Shown here piece by piece: positions 22,248 through 33,385 of a stretch of 64,000 nucleotides of DNA (position 1 is its first letter; the number at the start of each line of letters is the position of its first letter). Below the pieces are notes generated by a model that saw only the letters and a program-made list of their open reading frames with translations, ran no database searches and was not told the DNA's origin. The position numbers were made by a program, and so were the translations under genes. Source of the stretch: Klebsiella michiganensis (GTDB lineage Bacteria; Pseudomonadota; Gammaproteobacteria; Enterobacterales; Enterobacteriaceae); assembly GCF_002925905.1 (NCBI RefSeq), contig NZ_PRDB01000005.1, positions 1 through 64,000 on the forward strand, given 5' to 3'.

Positions 22248-23167
22248 TCGCGCCGACCAGCTGGCCGCTTTCATCCACCACCGGAGCGGCGCTGATTTTA
22301 TGCTTCATCAGGCGCTCTTTGGCTTCTATCGCGCGGCTTTCCGCTTGCAGAGTGACGCCGTTGCGGGTCATCGCCTGGCTGACGATATCCTGTAAGCTGC
22401 CGCCGCCCACCAGCCAGCGGCGCAGGTCGCCGTCGGTAAAGACGCCCTGCACGTGATTGCGCTCATCGCAGACCGCCACCAGCCCCAGGCCGGTGCGGCT
22501 GAGTTCGAGCATCGCGTCCATGACGCTGGTGTCGTTGGCGACGCGCGGCACGTCGCCGTCGCGGCGCATCAGATGGTGAACTTTGTTCAGCAGCCGCGCG
22601 CCCAGCGCGCCGGCCGGGTGCGAACGGGCGAAATCTTCTTCGTTAAAGCCGCGGGCCTGCATGACCGCCATGGCCAGCGCGTCGCCGAGCATCAGGGTAT
22701 TGACGGTGCTGGAGGTGGGCGCGAGGTGCATCGGGCAGGCTTCACGCTCTACGGCAATATCAAGCACCGCTTTGGCCGCCAGCGCCAGCGGTGAAGTGGA
22801 TTTACCGGTCATCGCCAGCAGCGGAATGGATTTTTCCTCCAGGCGCGGAACGATAAGATCCAGCTCTTTAGCGCTGCCGGAGTAAGAGATAAACAGCATC
22901 ACGTCGCGGCTGTCGAGCATGCCGAGGTCGCCGTGCAGCGCTTCCGCCGGGTGAACAAAAAATGCCGGGGTGCCGGTGCTGGCGAAGGTGGCGGCCAGCT
23001 TTTTACCAATATGACCCGATTTACCGATACCGGAGACGACCAGTTTGCCCTCGCAGTGGATAATGGTTTCCGCCGCGCGGATGAAGTCGTCGCCCAGGCG
23101 TTCAGGCAGGCGGCTCGCCTCCTGAAGCTCCAGCATCAGGGTCTGGCGTCCGGCTTCTAACAGAAAG

Positions 23168-23941
23168 TTACTCATGATGTTCTCCAGTAATAATGACTTC
23201 GATGCCTTTGTCTTCCAGCGCCCGCTTAAATTCCGGGCTGATATCGGCATCGGTAATCAGTTTGTCTACGCTCTCCAGGCCGCAGACGATATTGGGACTT
23301 TTGCGGCCAAACTTCGACGAGTCGGCCATCAGGATAACTTCGCGGGCGGCATTGCACATCGCTTTGCTGACCGTATAAACCTCATTAAAGGTGGTGACGC
23401 CAGCGATTAAATCAATGCCGTCGGTGCCCATAAACAGTCGATCGAAGCTGAAGTGTTCGAAGGCGTTTTCCGCCAGCTGGCCGTGAAAGGAGGCCGATTT
23501 TTTGCGGAACGTGCCGCCCGGCATCAGGATGGTTTGTTCGTTATCCAGTTCGGAGAGGGCGTTGACGATATGCAGGCTGTTGGTCATCACGGTAATGTTA
23601 TTGAAGCGGCTGAGCATCGGCACCATTTGCAGCACCGTACTGCCGGCGTCAAGAATGATCGAGTCGCCATCGTGAATGAAGCTGACCGCGGCTTCGGCAA
23701 TCCGCTCTTTTTTATGGGTGTTGATCAGCGTTTTGTGGTCGATGGGCGGATCGGCCTCGTCTTTATTTAACACCACGCCGCCGTAAGTGCGGATAACGGT
23801 ACCGGCATTCTCAAGGATCACCAGATCCTTACGGATGGTGGTGCCGGTGGTGTCGAAGTGTTGCGCCAGCTCTTCGACCGAGCATTTGCCCTGCGATTGC
23901 AGGTGCTCGAGAATGGCTGCCTGGCGCTGACGTGGTTTCAT
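23168..23941 (-). CDS. srlR: Glucitol operon repressor SrlR, DeoR family
   Basis: SrlR represses the sorbitol (glucitol) operon. The 257-residue protein starts [14 protein letters not shown] with the DeoR-type helix-turn-helix ([10 protein letters not shown]...TIRKDL) and has a sugar-phosphate-sensing domain with [10 protein letters not shown] and [11 protein letters not shown]. It lies 68 bases after gutM. Confidence 0.94.
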   Translation of the reverse strand: MKPRQRQAAILEHLQSQGKCSVEELAQHFDTTGTTIRKDLVILENAGTVIRTYGGVVLNKDEADPPIDHKTLINTHKKERIAEAAVSFIHDGDSIILDAGSTVLQMVPMLSRFNNITVMTNSLHIVNALSELDNEQTILMPGGTFRKKSASFHGQLAENAFEHFSFDRLFMGTDGIDLIAGVTTFNEVYTVSKAMCNAAREVILMADSSKFGRKSPNIVCGLESVDKLITDADISPEFKRALEDKGIEVIITGEHHE

Positions 23942-24009
23942 AGGCGTTGTATCCTGCGTTTAAAGTTTCGAAATGATAATTTCGCAAGATATTAACGTTC
24001 ACAACGAAA

Positions 24010-24369
24010 TTATCCATGTTTCGGATTAAGCGCTAATGATAGTGCATTCTGACAGAGCGGATCATTGGGAAAGATCACATCAGGCTGCAATTCCTTAAGA
24101 TGCTTACCGGTGAGGGCGGGAATTTTTTGCGGCCTGGCGAAGACGGTGAGGCCTTTCATTAACAGCGTATCGCGAATGCGGTCGTTTTCGTCGACGGCGA
24201 TGGCGACGACGGCCCGCGGCTTGAACCGCCCCGAGGAACGGCCCACGCCGACGCGGCCCTGCTGGCACAACCGATCGAATGCGCGATTGAACTGCCTGAT
24301 CTGCCAGCCGCCAAAGGCGAGCTGGGTTATCCAGGCGATGGCGGCGATAGTGATAAGTGCGGTAACCAT
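24010..24369 (-). CDS. srlM: Glucitol operon activator GutM
   Basis: GutM is the activator protein of the glucitol operon. The 119-residue product starts with one hydrophobic segment (ALITIAAIAWITQLAFGGW) and matches the E. coli protein, with FNRAFDRLCQQGRVGVGRSS. It is preceded by AAGGAG. A 130-base gap with REP elements separates it from srlD. Confidence 0.92.
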   Translation of the reverse strand: MVTALITIAAIAWITQLAFGGWQIRQFNRAFDRLCQQGRVGVGRSSGRFKPRAVVAIAVDENDRIRDTLLMKGLTVFARPQKIPALTGKHLKELQPDVIFPNDPLCQNALSLALNPKHG

Positions 24370-24399
24370 AAAAGTCTCCTTAAGGCGTGTGCGATATTT

Positions 24400-24492
24400 C
24401 CCCGGAGGGCGGCGAGTTGCGCCTTACCCGGGCTACGGATCGGTGCGGGGTGCCGGTTTTGTAGCCCGGATAAGCGCAGCGCAATCCGGGAC
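24400..24492. repeat. REP pair between srlD and gutM
   Basis: Two inverted units (GGCGAGTTGCGCC...CCCGGGCTACGG and TTGTAGCCCGGATAAGCGCA...CCGGG) match the REP family found elsewhere in the window. Such hairpins inside an operon usually lower expression of downstream genes, here the regulators gutM and srlR. Confidence 0.7.
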
Positions 24493-24499
24493 CTCTGGT

Positions 24500-25279
24500 T
24501 TAAAACATCACCTGCCCGCCGGTGACGTTGATAGACTGCCCGGTGCAGTATGAAGCCTGCGGACTGGCGTAAAACATCAGCACGTTAAGTACGTCCTGGT
24601 AATCGCAGCCGCGCTTCAGCGGGACTTTGTCGATGTAATACTGCTCGACCTGCTCCTCCGGGATCCCCAGCTTGGTGGCGTACTGCGGCAGCAGAGACTG
24701 GAACATCGGCGACTTCAGCAGGTTGCCGAGCATCAGGGAGTGCACGGTAATCCCGTACTCCGCGAGGTCCAGCGCCAGCGACTGCGTCAGCCCCACGCCG
24801 CCAAACTTCGCCGCGCTATAGCCGGAGTTATGCTTGCTGCCCACTTTGCCGGATTTAGAGTTGATCTGGATGATGCGACCTTTAATGCCGTCGCGGATCA
24901 TCAGGCGGGAAAACTCGCGGGCGCAGAGGAAGTAGCCCACCAGATTCACCTGCAGCGAACGGTCGAAATCCCCCAGCGCGAAGTCGCTGATAAACGCCGC
25001 TTTAGCGATCCCGGCGCTATAGACCAGCAGGTCGACGCGGGAAAATATTTCGTCTACCCCGCGGGCGAGGGCGACCACGCTGGCTTCGCTGGTGGCGTCC
25101 GCGCCGAAGCCCCACGCCGTGCCTTCGCCATGTTCTGCATTGATGGCCTGCGCGACGCGGGTCGCTTTATCGCTCTGAATATCGACCACCGCCACGCGAT
25201 AGCCTTCTGCGGCAAGCCCGCGACACAGAAACTCCCCTAAGGTTTGTCCCCCACCGATGACAACAGCAACCTGATTCAT
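24500..25279 (-). CDS. srlD: Sorbitol-6-phosphate 2-dehydrogenase SrlD
   Basis: SrlD oxidises glucitol 6-phosphate to fructose 6-phosphate with NAD. The 259-residue protein is a short-chain dehydrogenase with the nucleotide motif GGGQTLGEFL, aspartate in VVDIQSD, and the catalytic YSAAK at about residue 153. A strong GGAG precedes the ATG. It is 17 bases downstream of srlB. Confidence 0.96.
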   Translation of the reverse strand: MNQVAVVIGGGQTLGEFLCRGLAAEGYRVAVVDIQSDKATRVAQAINAEHGEGTAWGFGADATSEASVVALARGVDEIFSRVDLLVYSAGIAKAAFISDFALGDFDRSLQVNLVGYFLCAREFSRLMIRDGIKGRIIQINSKSGKVGSKHNSGYSAAKFGGVGLTQSLALDLAEYGITVHSLMLGNLLKSPMFQSLLPQYATKLGIPEEQVEQYYIDKVPLKRGCDYQDVLNVLMFYASPQASYCTGQSINVTGGQVMF

Positions 25280-25296
25280 AATTTTCTCCTTACAGC

Positions 25297-25659
25297 TTAA
25301 GCAACAAATTTCAGTACGCAGCCGGCGGCGATGCCTTCCGGCACCGGCCCCGCCACGTGTACGGTTCCGGGGAATTCCGCTTCGCGGTGGCCGTCAAAGC
25401 GCAGCGTGATATGGCCCAGCTCGCGCAGGTTCTGCTCGGCGACGTCGCCGACGGCGGTGACCGGGTAGCGCAGCTCGCCGAGCTGCAGCTCAGCGCCCGG
25501 CACCAGCGCGCCGGAGAGCTCGCCGTGGTTGTGAATAAAGCAGTACTCTTCGATATCGGCCGGGGCGCCTTCGCGGAAGGTGATCAGCATCTGCTCGTCC
25601 AGCGCCATCGCCGCGCTGGCGCCGATATGCGTAATGGTGGTCTGGTAAATCACGGTCAT
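25297..25659 (-). CDS. srlB: Glucitol PTS enzyme IIA SrlB
   Basis: SrlB is the phosphocarrier of the glucitol phosphotransferase system. The 120-residue protein has the family histidine in the FIHNHGEL stretch (near residue 43). It lies between srlE and srlD with gaps of 13 and 17 bases. Confidence 0.95.
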   Translation of the reverse strand: MTVIYQTTITHIGASAAMALDEQMLITFREGAPADIEEYCFIHNHGELSGALVPGAELQLGELRYPVTAVGDVAEQNLRELGHITLRFDGHREAEFPGTVHVAGPVPEGIAAGCVLKFVA

Positions 25660-25672
25660 CTTCAGGCACCTC

Positions 25673-27258
<1,586 letters not shown>

Positions 27259-27283
27259 TTAATCATTTTAAAAGGTTTTAAAT

Positions 27284-27299
27284 TGTTATATTGATCGCA
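27284..27299. promoter_or_regulatory. Candidate CRP site of srl operon
   Basis: TGTTA-N6-TCGCA matches the CRP consensus TGTGA-N6-TCACA at four of five bases in each arm. It lies 74 bases upstream of srlA in AT-rich DNA. Catabolite activation of srl is established in E. coli; this exact site is inferred. Confidence 0.5.
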
Positions 27300-27472
27300 A
27301 AATGAAAGATAAATATTTTATTTTGAAAGATTGTGGCTGAAGTGAACGAAGGATCCGACGGGGCGAGAGGAAAAAGGGCGATAAAAAAGAATTTACATTG
27401 CCGCCGCTTCCTTGTGAGCGGGCGCATGCTTTACCATAATTACCCCTTGCCGATTTGTTAAATGGATGTCCC

Positions 27473-28549
27473 ATGTTGAAGCGTCGTTCCCTGGCTTTAC
27501 TCCCCCTGTGCGTTCTCCTCGCTGCCTGCAGCAGCAAACCTCAAACTCCTGCGGAAAAGGAAATGGCGGGCGGCACGGGCGGTTTTTTACTCGAGCCGCA
27601 GCATAACGTGATGGAGATGAGCGGCGATTTCGCCAATAACCCGGCGGCGGAACAGTTCATTGATAAAATGGTGAGCAAGCACGACTTCGACCGACAGCAG
27701 CTGCATCAAATCCTCTCCCAGGCCAAACGCCTGGACTATGTGCTGCGTCTGATGGACCGTCAGGCGCCCACCGGGCTGCCGCCGTCAGGGCCAAACGGCG
27801 CCTGGCTGCGCTTCAAAAAACAGTTTATTACCCCGGATAACGTGCAGAACGGCGTGGCGTTCTGGAACCAGTATCAGGATGCGCTCAACCGCGCGTACCA
27901 GGTTTACGGCGTGCCGCCGGAAATTATCGTCGGGATTATTGGCGTCGAGACCCGCTGGGGCCGGGTGATGGGGAAAACCCGCATCCTTGATGCGCTGGCG
28001 ACGCTGTCGTTTAACTATCCGCGCCGCGCAGAATACTTCTCCAGCGAGCTGGAAACGTTCCTGCTGATGGCGCGCAGCGAACAGGATGACCCGCTCGATC
28101 TGAAAGGCTCCTTCGCCGGCGCGATGGGTTACGGTCAGTTTATGCCCTCTTCTTACAGGCAGTACGCGGTGGACTTTAACGGCGACGGGCATATCAACCT
28201 GTGGGATCCGGTCGATGCGATCGGCAGCGTAGCGAACTACTTCAAGCAGCACGGCTGGGTGAGCGGCGATCTGGTCGCGGTACAGGCGCTGGGCCAGGCG
28301 CCTGGGCTGAACAATGGGTTCAAAACCAAATACAGCGTCTCGCAGCTGGCGGCGGCGGGACTTACCCCGACTCAGCCGCTGGGTAACCATCAGCAGGCGA
28401 GCCTGCTGCGTCTGGATATCGGCACAGGCTACCAGTACTGGTACGGTCTGCCGAACTTCTACACCATTACCCGCTATAACCACAGCACCCATTACGCGAT
28501 GGCCGTCTGGCAGCTCGGTCTGGCGGTTTCTCAGGCCCGGATGCAGTAA
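27473..28549 (+). CDS. mltB: Membrane-bound lytic murein transglycosylase B
   Basis: MltB cleaves peptidoglycan glycan strands to form 1,6-anhydromuropeptides at the outer membrane. The 358-residue precursor has a lipoprotein signal with lipobox LAAC (Cys19). The family core contains GIIGVETRWG, with the catalytic glutamate at 159, and GAMGYGQFMPSSY. The ATG at 27473 is chosen because an in-frame upstream start would spoil the signal peptide. It is a single gene, divergent from srlA. Confidence 0.96.
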   Translation: MLKRRSLALLPLCVLLAACSSKPQTPAEKEMAGGTGGFLLEPQHNVMEMSGDFANNPAAEQFIDKMVSKHDFDRQQLHQILSQAKRLDYVLRLMDRQAPTGLPPSGPNGAWLRFKKQFITPDNVQNGVAFWNQYQDALNRAYQVYGVPPEIIVGIIGVETRWGRVMGKTRILDALATLSFNYPRRAEYFSSELETFLLMARSEQDDPLDLKGSFAGAMGYGQFMPSSYRQYAVDFNGDGHINLWDPVDAIGSVANYFKQHGWVSGDLVAVQALGQAPGLNNGFKTKYSVSQLAAAGLTPTQPLGNHQQASLLRLDIGTGYQYWYGLPNFYTITRYNHSTHYAMAVWQLGLAVSQARMQ

Positions 28550-28566
28550 TCCCGTCTTCTGTGCTT

Positions 28567-28582
28567 CTCTCCGTCCGGAGAG
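28567..28582 (+). terminator. Hairpin after mltB
   Basis: CTCTCC-GTCC-GGAGAG forms a 6-base stem 18 bases after the mltB stop. It lacks a strong T run, so termination is uncertain. Confidence 0.35.
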
Positions 28583-28645
28583 GAGTCTGTAACATTTTGC
28601 AGCATTTCCTTTTGTTGACGCCAATTTACATTCCGCGCTTCTTTT

Positions 28646-28669
28646 AATATTGTTATGTTATAACGTTTT
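28646..28669. promoter_or_regulatory. Candidate Zur box upstream of metal ABC operon
   Basis: GTTAT-GTT-ATAAC (28652-28664) resembles the core of enterobacterial Zur boxes (TGTTATA...TATAACA). It overlaps a weak promoter, -35 TTTACA at 28625 and -10 TATTGT at 28648 with a 17-base spacer. Zinc repression of the following operon is therefore plausible; not demonstrated. Confidence 0.5.
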
Positions 28670-28684
28670 ATTGAGGCGTAAACA

Positions 28685-28789
28685 TTGACTTCCTTATTGA
28701 TGACTTCAGGCATCGCCCGGCTGGCGATGGCCGGCGTGCTGCTGGCCGCCCTGTGGCTGGCAACCTGGTGGGCGGTATCGCTGCCATGA
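28685..28789 (+). CDS. Small hydrophobic protein, 34 residues, TTG start
   Basis: I do not recognise this gene. A frame of 34 codons begins at TTG with GAGG eight bases ahead and ends in TGA overlapping the ATG of the ABC ATPase gene (ATGA). The product is one predicted membrane helix, residues 12-31, rich in Ala, Leu and Trp (LWLATWW). An internal ATG at 28700 would give 29 residues but has no ribosome site. Its placement as first gene of a zinc-type ABC operon and the coupled stop suggest an accessory membrane peptide or a translational leader. Confidence 0.5.
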   Translation: MTSLLMTSGIARLAMAGVLLAALWLATWWAVSLP

Positions 28790-29462
28790 TAGAGCTCGAT
28801 CATCTGGTGGCTGGCTATGAAGGGCTGGCGATCGCGCCGTCCCTTAGCGGCACGATTGCAACGGGGAGTATGACGGCTATCGTCGGCCTGAACGGCTGCG
28901 GGAAATCGACGCTGTTAAAGACGCTGGCCGGATTTATCCCGCCGGTCAGCGGCCGCCTGCACTGGCGCGACGGACGGCCGGTTATCGGCTGGCTGGCGCA
29001 GCGGCATGCGCTGGAGTCGCAGTTTCCGCTCACGGTGCAGGATGTCGTCAGCCAGGGGGCCTGGCCGCAGGTATCGTTGCTGCGCGGGCTCGGGGGGAGG
29101 TGCGCCAGCGTATCGTCGCGGCCATAGCGCGGGTGGGGCTGCTAGCGATGGCGAAAACGCCGATTGAGGCGCTCTCCGGCGGCCAGTTTCAGCGCATGCT
29201 CTTCGCGAGGGTGATGGTGCAGCGCGCGCCGCTGGTGATGCTCGACGAACCGTTTACCGGCATCGACGAAGCCACCTGCCGTGAGCTGATGGCGCTGATC
29301 CTGGAAATGCATCAGCAGGGGCAGACGATTCTGGCGGTGCTGCACGATAACCAGCGGGTCGCCGACTATTTCCCGGAAACGATGCTGCTGACGCCGCAGC
29401 GCGCCCGCTGGGGCAGTACGCCTGATGTGCTGCCTGCCTTTCACTCCGCGAGGCTGGCATGA
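28786..29462 (+). pseudogene. Metal ABC transporter ATPase, frameshifted
   Basis: The two halves of one ABC ATPase lie in different frames. The first half, from ATG 28786, has Walker A GLNGCGKST and the Q-loop region IGWLAQRHAL, and runs off frame to a stop at 29127. The second half, open from 29100 to 29462, has the signature LSGGQFQR, Walker B LVMLDEPFTG and the H-loop in VLHDNQ. The break is at a run of six G at 29092-29097; a seventh G would give LRGLGGEVRQR and an intact protein of 225 residues. It may be a true lesion, a sequencing error or slippage. It overlaps both neighbours by ATGA. Confidence 0.85.
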
Positions 29463-30322
29463 TCTGGCACACCTTCATTCAGCCCTTTATCGAGTTTGGC
29501 TTTATGCGCCGCGCGCTGGTGGTGTGCCTGGCACTCTCGCTGAGCACGACCATGCTCGGCGTCTTCCTACTTTTACGCCGCATGAGCCTGATGGGCGATG
29601 CGCTCTCGCATGCGATTTTGCCCGGCGTGGCGGTGGGCTACCTGCTTACCGGGATGTCGCTGCTGGCGATGACCGTCGGGGGTTTTATTGCCGGCATTGC
29701 GGTGGCGCTGGTGGCGGGGTGGGTCAGCCGACGCACGCTTTTAAAAGAGGATGCCAGCTTTGCCGGATTTTATCTCGGCTCCCTGGCGCTGGGCGTCACG
29801 CTGGTCTCGCTGCGCGGCTCTAACGTCGACCTGCTGCATCTGCTGTTCGGCTCAATTCTGGCGGTAGACCGCGATTCGGCGCTGTTTGTGACCGGCGTTG
29901 CCAGCCTGACGCTGATTTGCATCGCCCTGTTTTATCGCGGCCTGGTCAGCGAAGCCTTCGACAGCGTCTGGCTTCAGGTGAACGCGCGAAGAGTGCCTGC
30001 GCTGCTGCACGGCCTGTTCCTCGCCCTGCTGGTGCTCAATCTGGTGGCCGGGTTTCAGGTGCTCGGCACGCTGATGGCGGTGGGAGTCATGATGCTGCCC
30101 GCGGTCGCGGCGCGCTGCTGGGCGCGGACGCTGCCGGGCATTCTGCTGCTGGCGGCGCTGATGGGCGGTTTTTGCGCGTGGATGGGGCTGAGCCTGTCGT
30201 GGGCGGCGAATTTGCCTGCCGGACCCGCCATTGTGCTGACCGCCAGCGGCCTCTTTTTTGTATCGGTGTTTTTTGGCTCGCGCAGCCGGCTGGTTGTCGG
30301 CTGGCGTAAATTAATGGGGTAA
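29459..30322 (+). CDS. Metal ABC transporter permease, ZnuB/MntB family
   Basis: This is the membrane channel of a zinc or manganese importer. The 287-residue protein has about eight hydrophobic segments and family motifs such as LLRRMSLMGDALSHAILPG near residue 40 and LGTLMAVGVMMLPAVAAR near residue 205. The start overlaps the ATPase stop, so its translation may depend on ribosomes finishing that gene in frame. I recall a second zinc importer in Klebsiella, possibly named Zni, which this may be. Confidence 0.9.
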   Translation: MIWHTFIQPFIEFGFMRRALVVCLALSLSTTMLGVFLLLRRMSLMGDALSHAILPGVAVGYLLTGMSLLAMTVGGFIAGIAVALVAGWVSRRTLLKEDASFAGFYLGSLALGVTLVSLRGSNVDLLHLLFGSILAVDRDSALFVTGVASLTLICIALFYRGLVSEAFDSVWLQVNARRVPALLHGLFLALLVLNLVAGFQVLGTLMAVGVMMLPAVAARCWARTLPGILLLAALMGGFCAWMGLSLSWAANLPAGPAIVLTASGLFFVSVFFGSRSRLVVGWRKLMG

Positions 30323-30330
30323 GGACAATG

Positions 30331-31209
30331 ATGAAACGTACCGGGATATGGCTGGCGCTGGCGCTGGGTCTGGCATCGCACGGGGTGATGGCGAAAACGC
30401 TAAACGTGGTGAGCAGTTTTTCCGTGTTGGGCGATATGGTGCAGCAGATTGGCGGCGAACATGTGCATGTGGATACGCTAGTGGGGCCGGACGGCGATCC
30501 GCATACCTTCGAACCCTCGCCGAAAGACAGCGCGCTGCTGAACAACGCCGATGTGGTGGTGGTCAACGGCCTGGGGCTGGAGGGCTGGCTGGACCGGCTG
30601 ATTAAAGCATCCGGGTTCAAAGGCGAGCTGGTGGTGGCTTCCCGCGGAGTCAAAACCCACACGCTTGAAGAAGATGGCGCAACGGTAACCGATCCGCATG
30701 CGTGGAACAGCGCCGCGAACGGTGCGCTGTACGCGCAGAATATCCTCAACGGCCTGGTGAAAGCCGACCCGGAAGATAAGTTGGCGCTGGAGGCTTCCGG
30801 CAAACGCTATATCAGCCAGCTTAACGAGATCGATCGCTGGGCTAAAAGCCAGTTCACCGCCATTCCACAGGCAAAGCGTAAGGTTCTGACCAGCCATGAT
30901 GCTTTCGGCTATTTTGGCCGCGCCTATGGCGTGACCTTCCTCGCGCCACAGGGGCTATCTTCGGAAAGTGAGGCCAGCGCGGCGCAGGTGGCGGCATTAA
31001 TTCGACAAATTAAAGCCGACGAGGTGCATACCTGGTTTATGGAAAATCAGCTGGATCCAAGACTGGTTAAACAGATTGCCAGCGCGACGGGCGCGCAGCC
31101 GGGAGGAGAGCTCTACCCTGAAGCCCTCTCTCAACCGGGCGGCGTGGCGGACAGCTACGTGAAAATGCTGCGTCACAACGTGGAGCTGATCGCGGCGAGT
31201 ATGAAATAA
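30331..31209 (+). CDS. Metal ABC transporter substrate-binding protein
   Basis: This is the periplasmic metal-binding component, cluster A-I (ZnuA/SitA/AztC type). The 292-residue precursor has a signal peptide cleaved after VMA. Likely ligands are H58 in DPHTFEP, H123 in DPHAWN and H189 in TSHDAFGYF. A His at the third position is typical of zinc proteins, where manganese proteins have Glu. The usual fourth-ligand Asp in a LYxDSL motif is Glu here (LYPEAL, E264). There is no His-rich loop. The ATG at 30331 is better spaced from AAGGA than the one at 30328. Confidence 0.9.
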   Translation: MKRTGIWLALALGLASHGVMAKTLNVVSSFSVLGDMVQQIGGEHVHVDTLVGPDGDPHTFEPSPKDSALLNNADVVVVNGLGLEGWLDRLIKASGFKGELVVASRGVKTHTLEEDGATVTDPHAWNSAANGALYAQNILNGLVKADPEDKLALEASGKRYISQLNEIDRWAKSQFTAIPQAKRKVLTSHDAFGYFGRAYGVTFLAPQGLSSESEASAAQVAALIRQIKADEVHTWFMENQLDPRLVKQIASATGAQPGGELYPEALSQPGGVADSYVKMLRHNVELIAASMK

Positions 31210-31210
31210 A

Positions 31211-31237
31211 TAAAAACCGGCCCGCGATGGGCCGGTT
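31211..31237 (-). terminator. Terminator of the 75-residue membrane protein gene
   Basis: AACCGGCCC and GGGCCGGTT pair around GCGAT (31215-31237). On the minus strand the stem is followed by a TTTTTATTT tract, so it terminates the leftward gene at 31246-31473 and probably also the rightward ABC operon. Confidence 0.8.
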
Positions 31238-31245
31238 ATCCGCCG

Positions 31246-31473
31246 CTATGGTTCTGCGAGTATCTGCTTGATTTTTTTGTTCAATGTGAATCCACTGGCA
31301 ATACAGCCCACGCCCAGCAGGATCTGTACGCCTTCGAACAGCGGGTTGAATGAGCGGGTGAAAATATGCAGTAGCGCGGTTAGCAGCGAAACTGTGCCGC
31401 ATACAAACAGGCACAGGCGCACCTGGCGAATTTTTTTCACGTTCTGCTCTGAGGTAAGCGTTGCTTTGGCCAT
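31246..31473 (-). CDS. Hypothetical membrane protein, 75 residues
   Basis: I do not recognise this protein. Two hydrophobic segments, about residues 19-38 and 46-62, are linked by a short loop. The charged N-terminus (KATLTSEQNVKKIRQ) and C-terminus (NKKIKQI) suggest both ends are cytoplasmic. It has a plausible ribosome site (GAGAGGTT) and its own terminator. It sits between the zinc-type ABC operon and pncC, where E. coli has mltB directly next to pncC. Confidence 0.75.
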   Translation of the reverse strand: MAKATLTSEQNVKKIRQVRLCLFVCGTVSLLTALLHIFTRSFNPLFEGVQILLGVGCIASGFTLNKKIKQILAEP

Positions 31474-31677
31474 TCCTGGTAACCTCTCATTTAACTCTTC
31501 CTTATATGTGCGGTGAATTGTGACACCGGCGCCCCCGGGCGGCTATCCGAAAATGCAGCGTTGGCTATAGCCGATGTTTTTCGCCAGCCGACTCGTAAAT
31601 TCGTTACCTCGTCCCCATATCTTCGTTGAAAGTGCTATCTTTGATGGCCTCTTTGTACAGCTTACGTGGGGCGACGA

Positions 31678-32171
31678 ATGACAGATTCGGAATTAATGCA
31701 GCTGAGCGAGCAGGTGGGGATGGCGCTGAAAGCGCGCGGTGCGACGGTGACCACGGCGGAGTCCTGCACCGGCGGCTGGGTCGCCAAAACCCTTACCGAT
31801 ATCGCCGGCAGTTCGGCATGGTTTGAGCGCGGTTTCGTCACTTACAGCAATGAAGCGAAATCGCAGATGATTGGCGTCAGCGAAGCGACGCTGCTTAGCC
31901 ATGGCGCGGTGAGTGAACCGGTGGTGGTGGAGATGGCCATCGGCGCGCTGCGTGCGGCTCGCGCGGACTATGCCATTTCGGTCAGCGGCATCGCCGGGCC
32001 GGACGGCGGCAGCGCGGAAAAGCCGGTGGGAACCGTCTGGTTTGGCGTGGCCAGCGCCAGCGGACAGGGCGTAACCCGGCGCGAATGCTTTGCCGGAGAC
32101 CGCGAGTCGGTACGCCGCCAGGCCACGGCCTACGCGCTAAATCTCCTCTGGCAACAATTTCTACAAAATAC

Positions 32172-32175
<4 letters not shown>
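31678..32175 (+). CDS. pncC: Nicotinamide-nucleotide amidohydrolase PncC
   Basis: PncC deamidates NMN to nicotinate mononucleotide in pyridine nucleotide recycling. The 165-residue CinA C-terminal family protein has TTAESCTGGW near residue 29 and VSGIAGPDGGS. The ATG at 31678 (MTDSELMQLSEQ) gives the E. coli N-terminus. It precedes recA by 80 bases. Confidence 0.95.
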
Positions 32176-33314
<1,139 letters not shown>

Positions 33315-33335
33315 TATCGTCTGAACAGACTAACA

Positions 33336-33368
33336 AGGGGCCGCTTATGCGGCCCTTTTGCTTTTTTT
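33336..33368 (+). terminator. recA terminator
   Basis: GGGCCGC-TTAT-GCGGCCC is followed by TTTTGCTTTTTTT. It lies 22 bases after the recA stop and limits read-through into recX. Confidence 0.9.
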
Positions 33369-33385
33369 GATTAGCGAGGCTGACC

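Noticed and set aside
29100-29462. Second half of the metal ABC ATPase as an independent gene
   Set aside because: It lacks Walker A, and its GTG start sits on the ribosome-like GGGAGG with no spacing; a frameshifted single gene explains it better.
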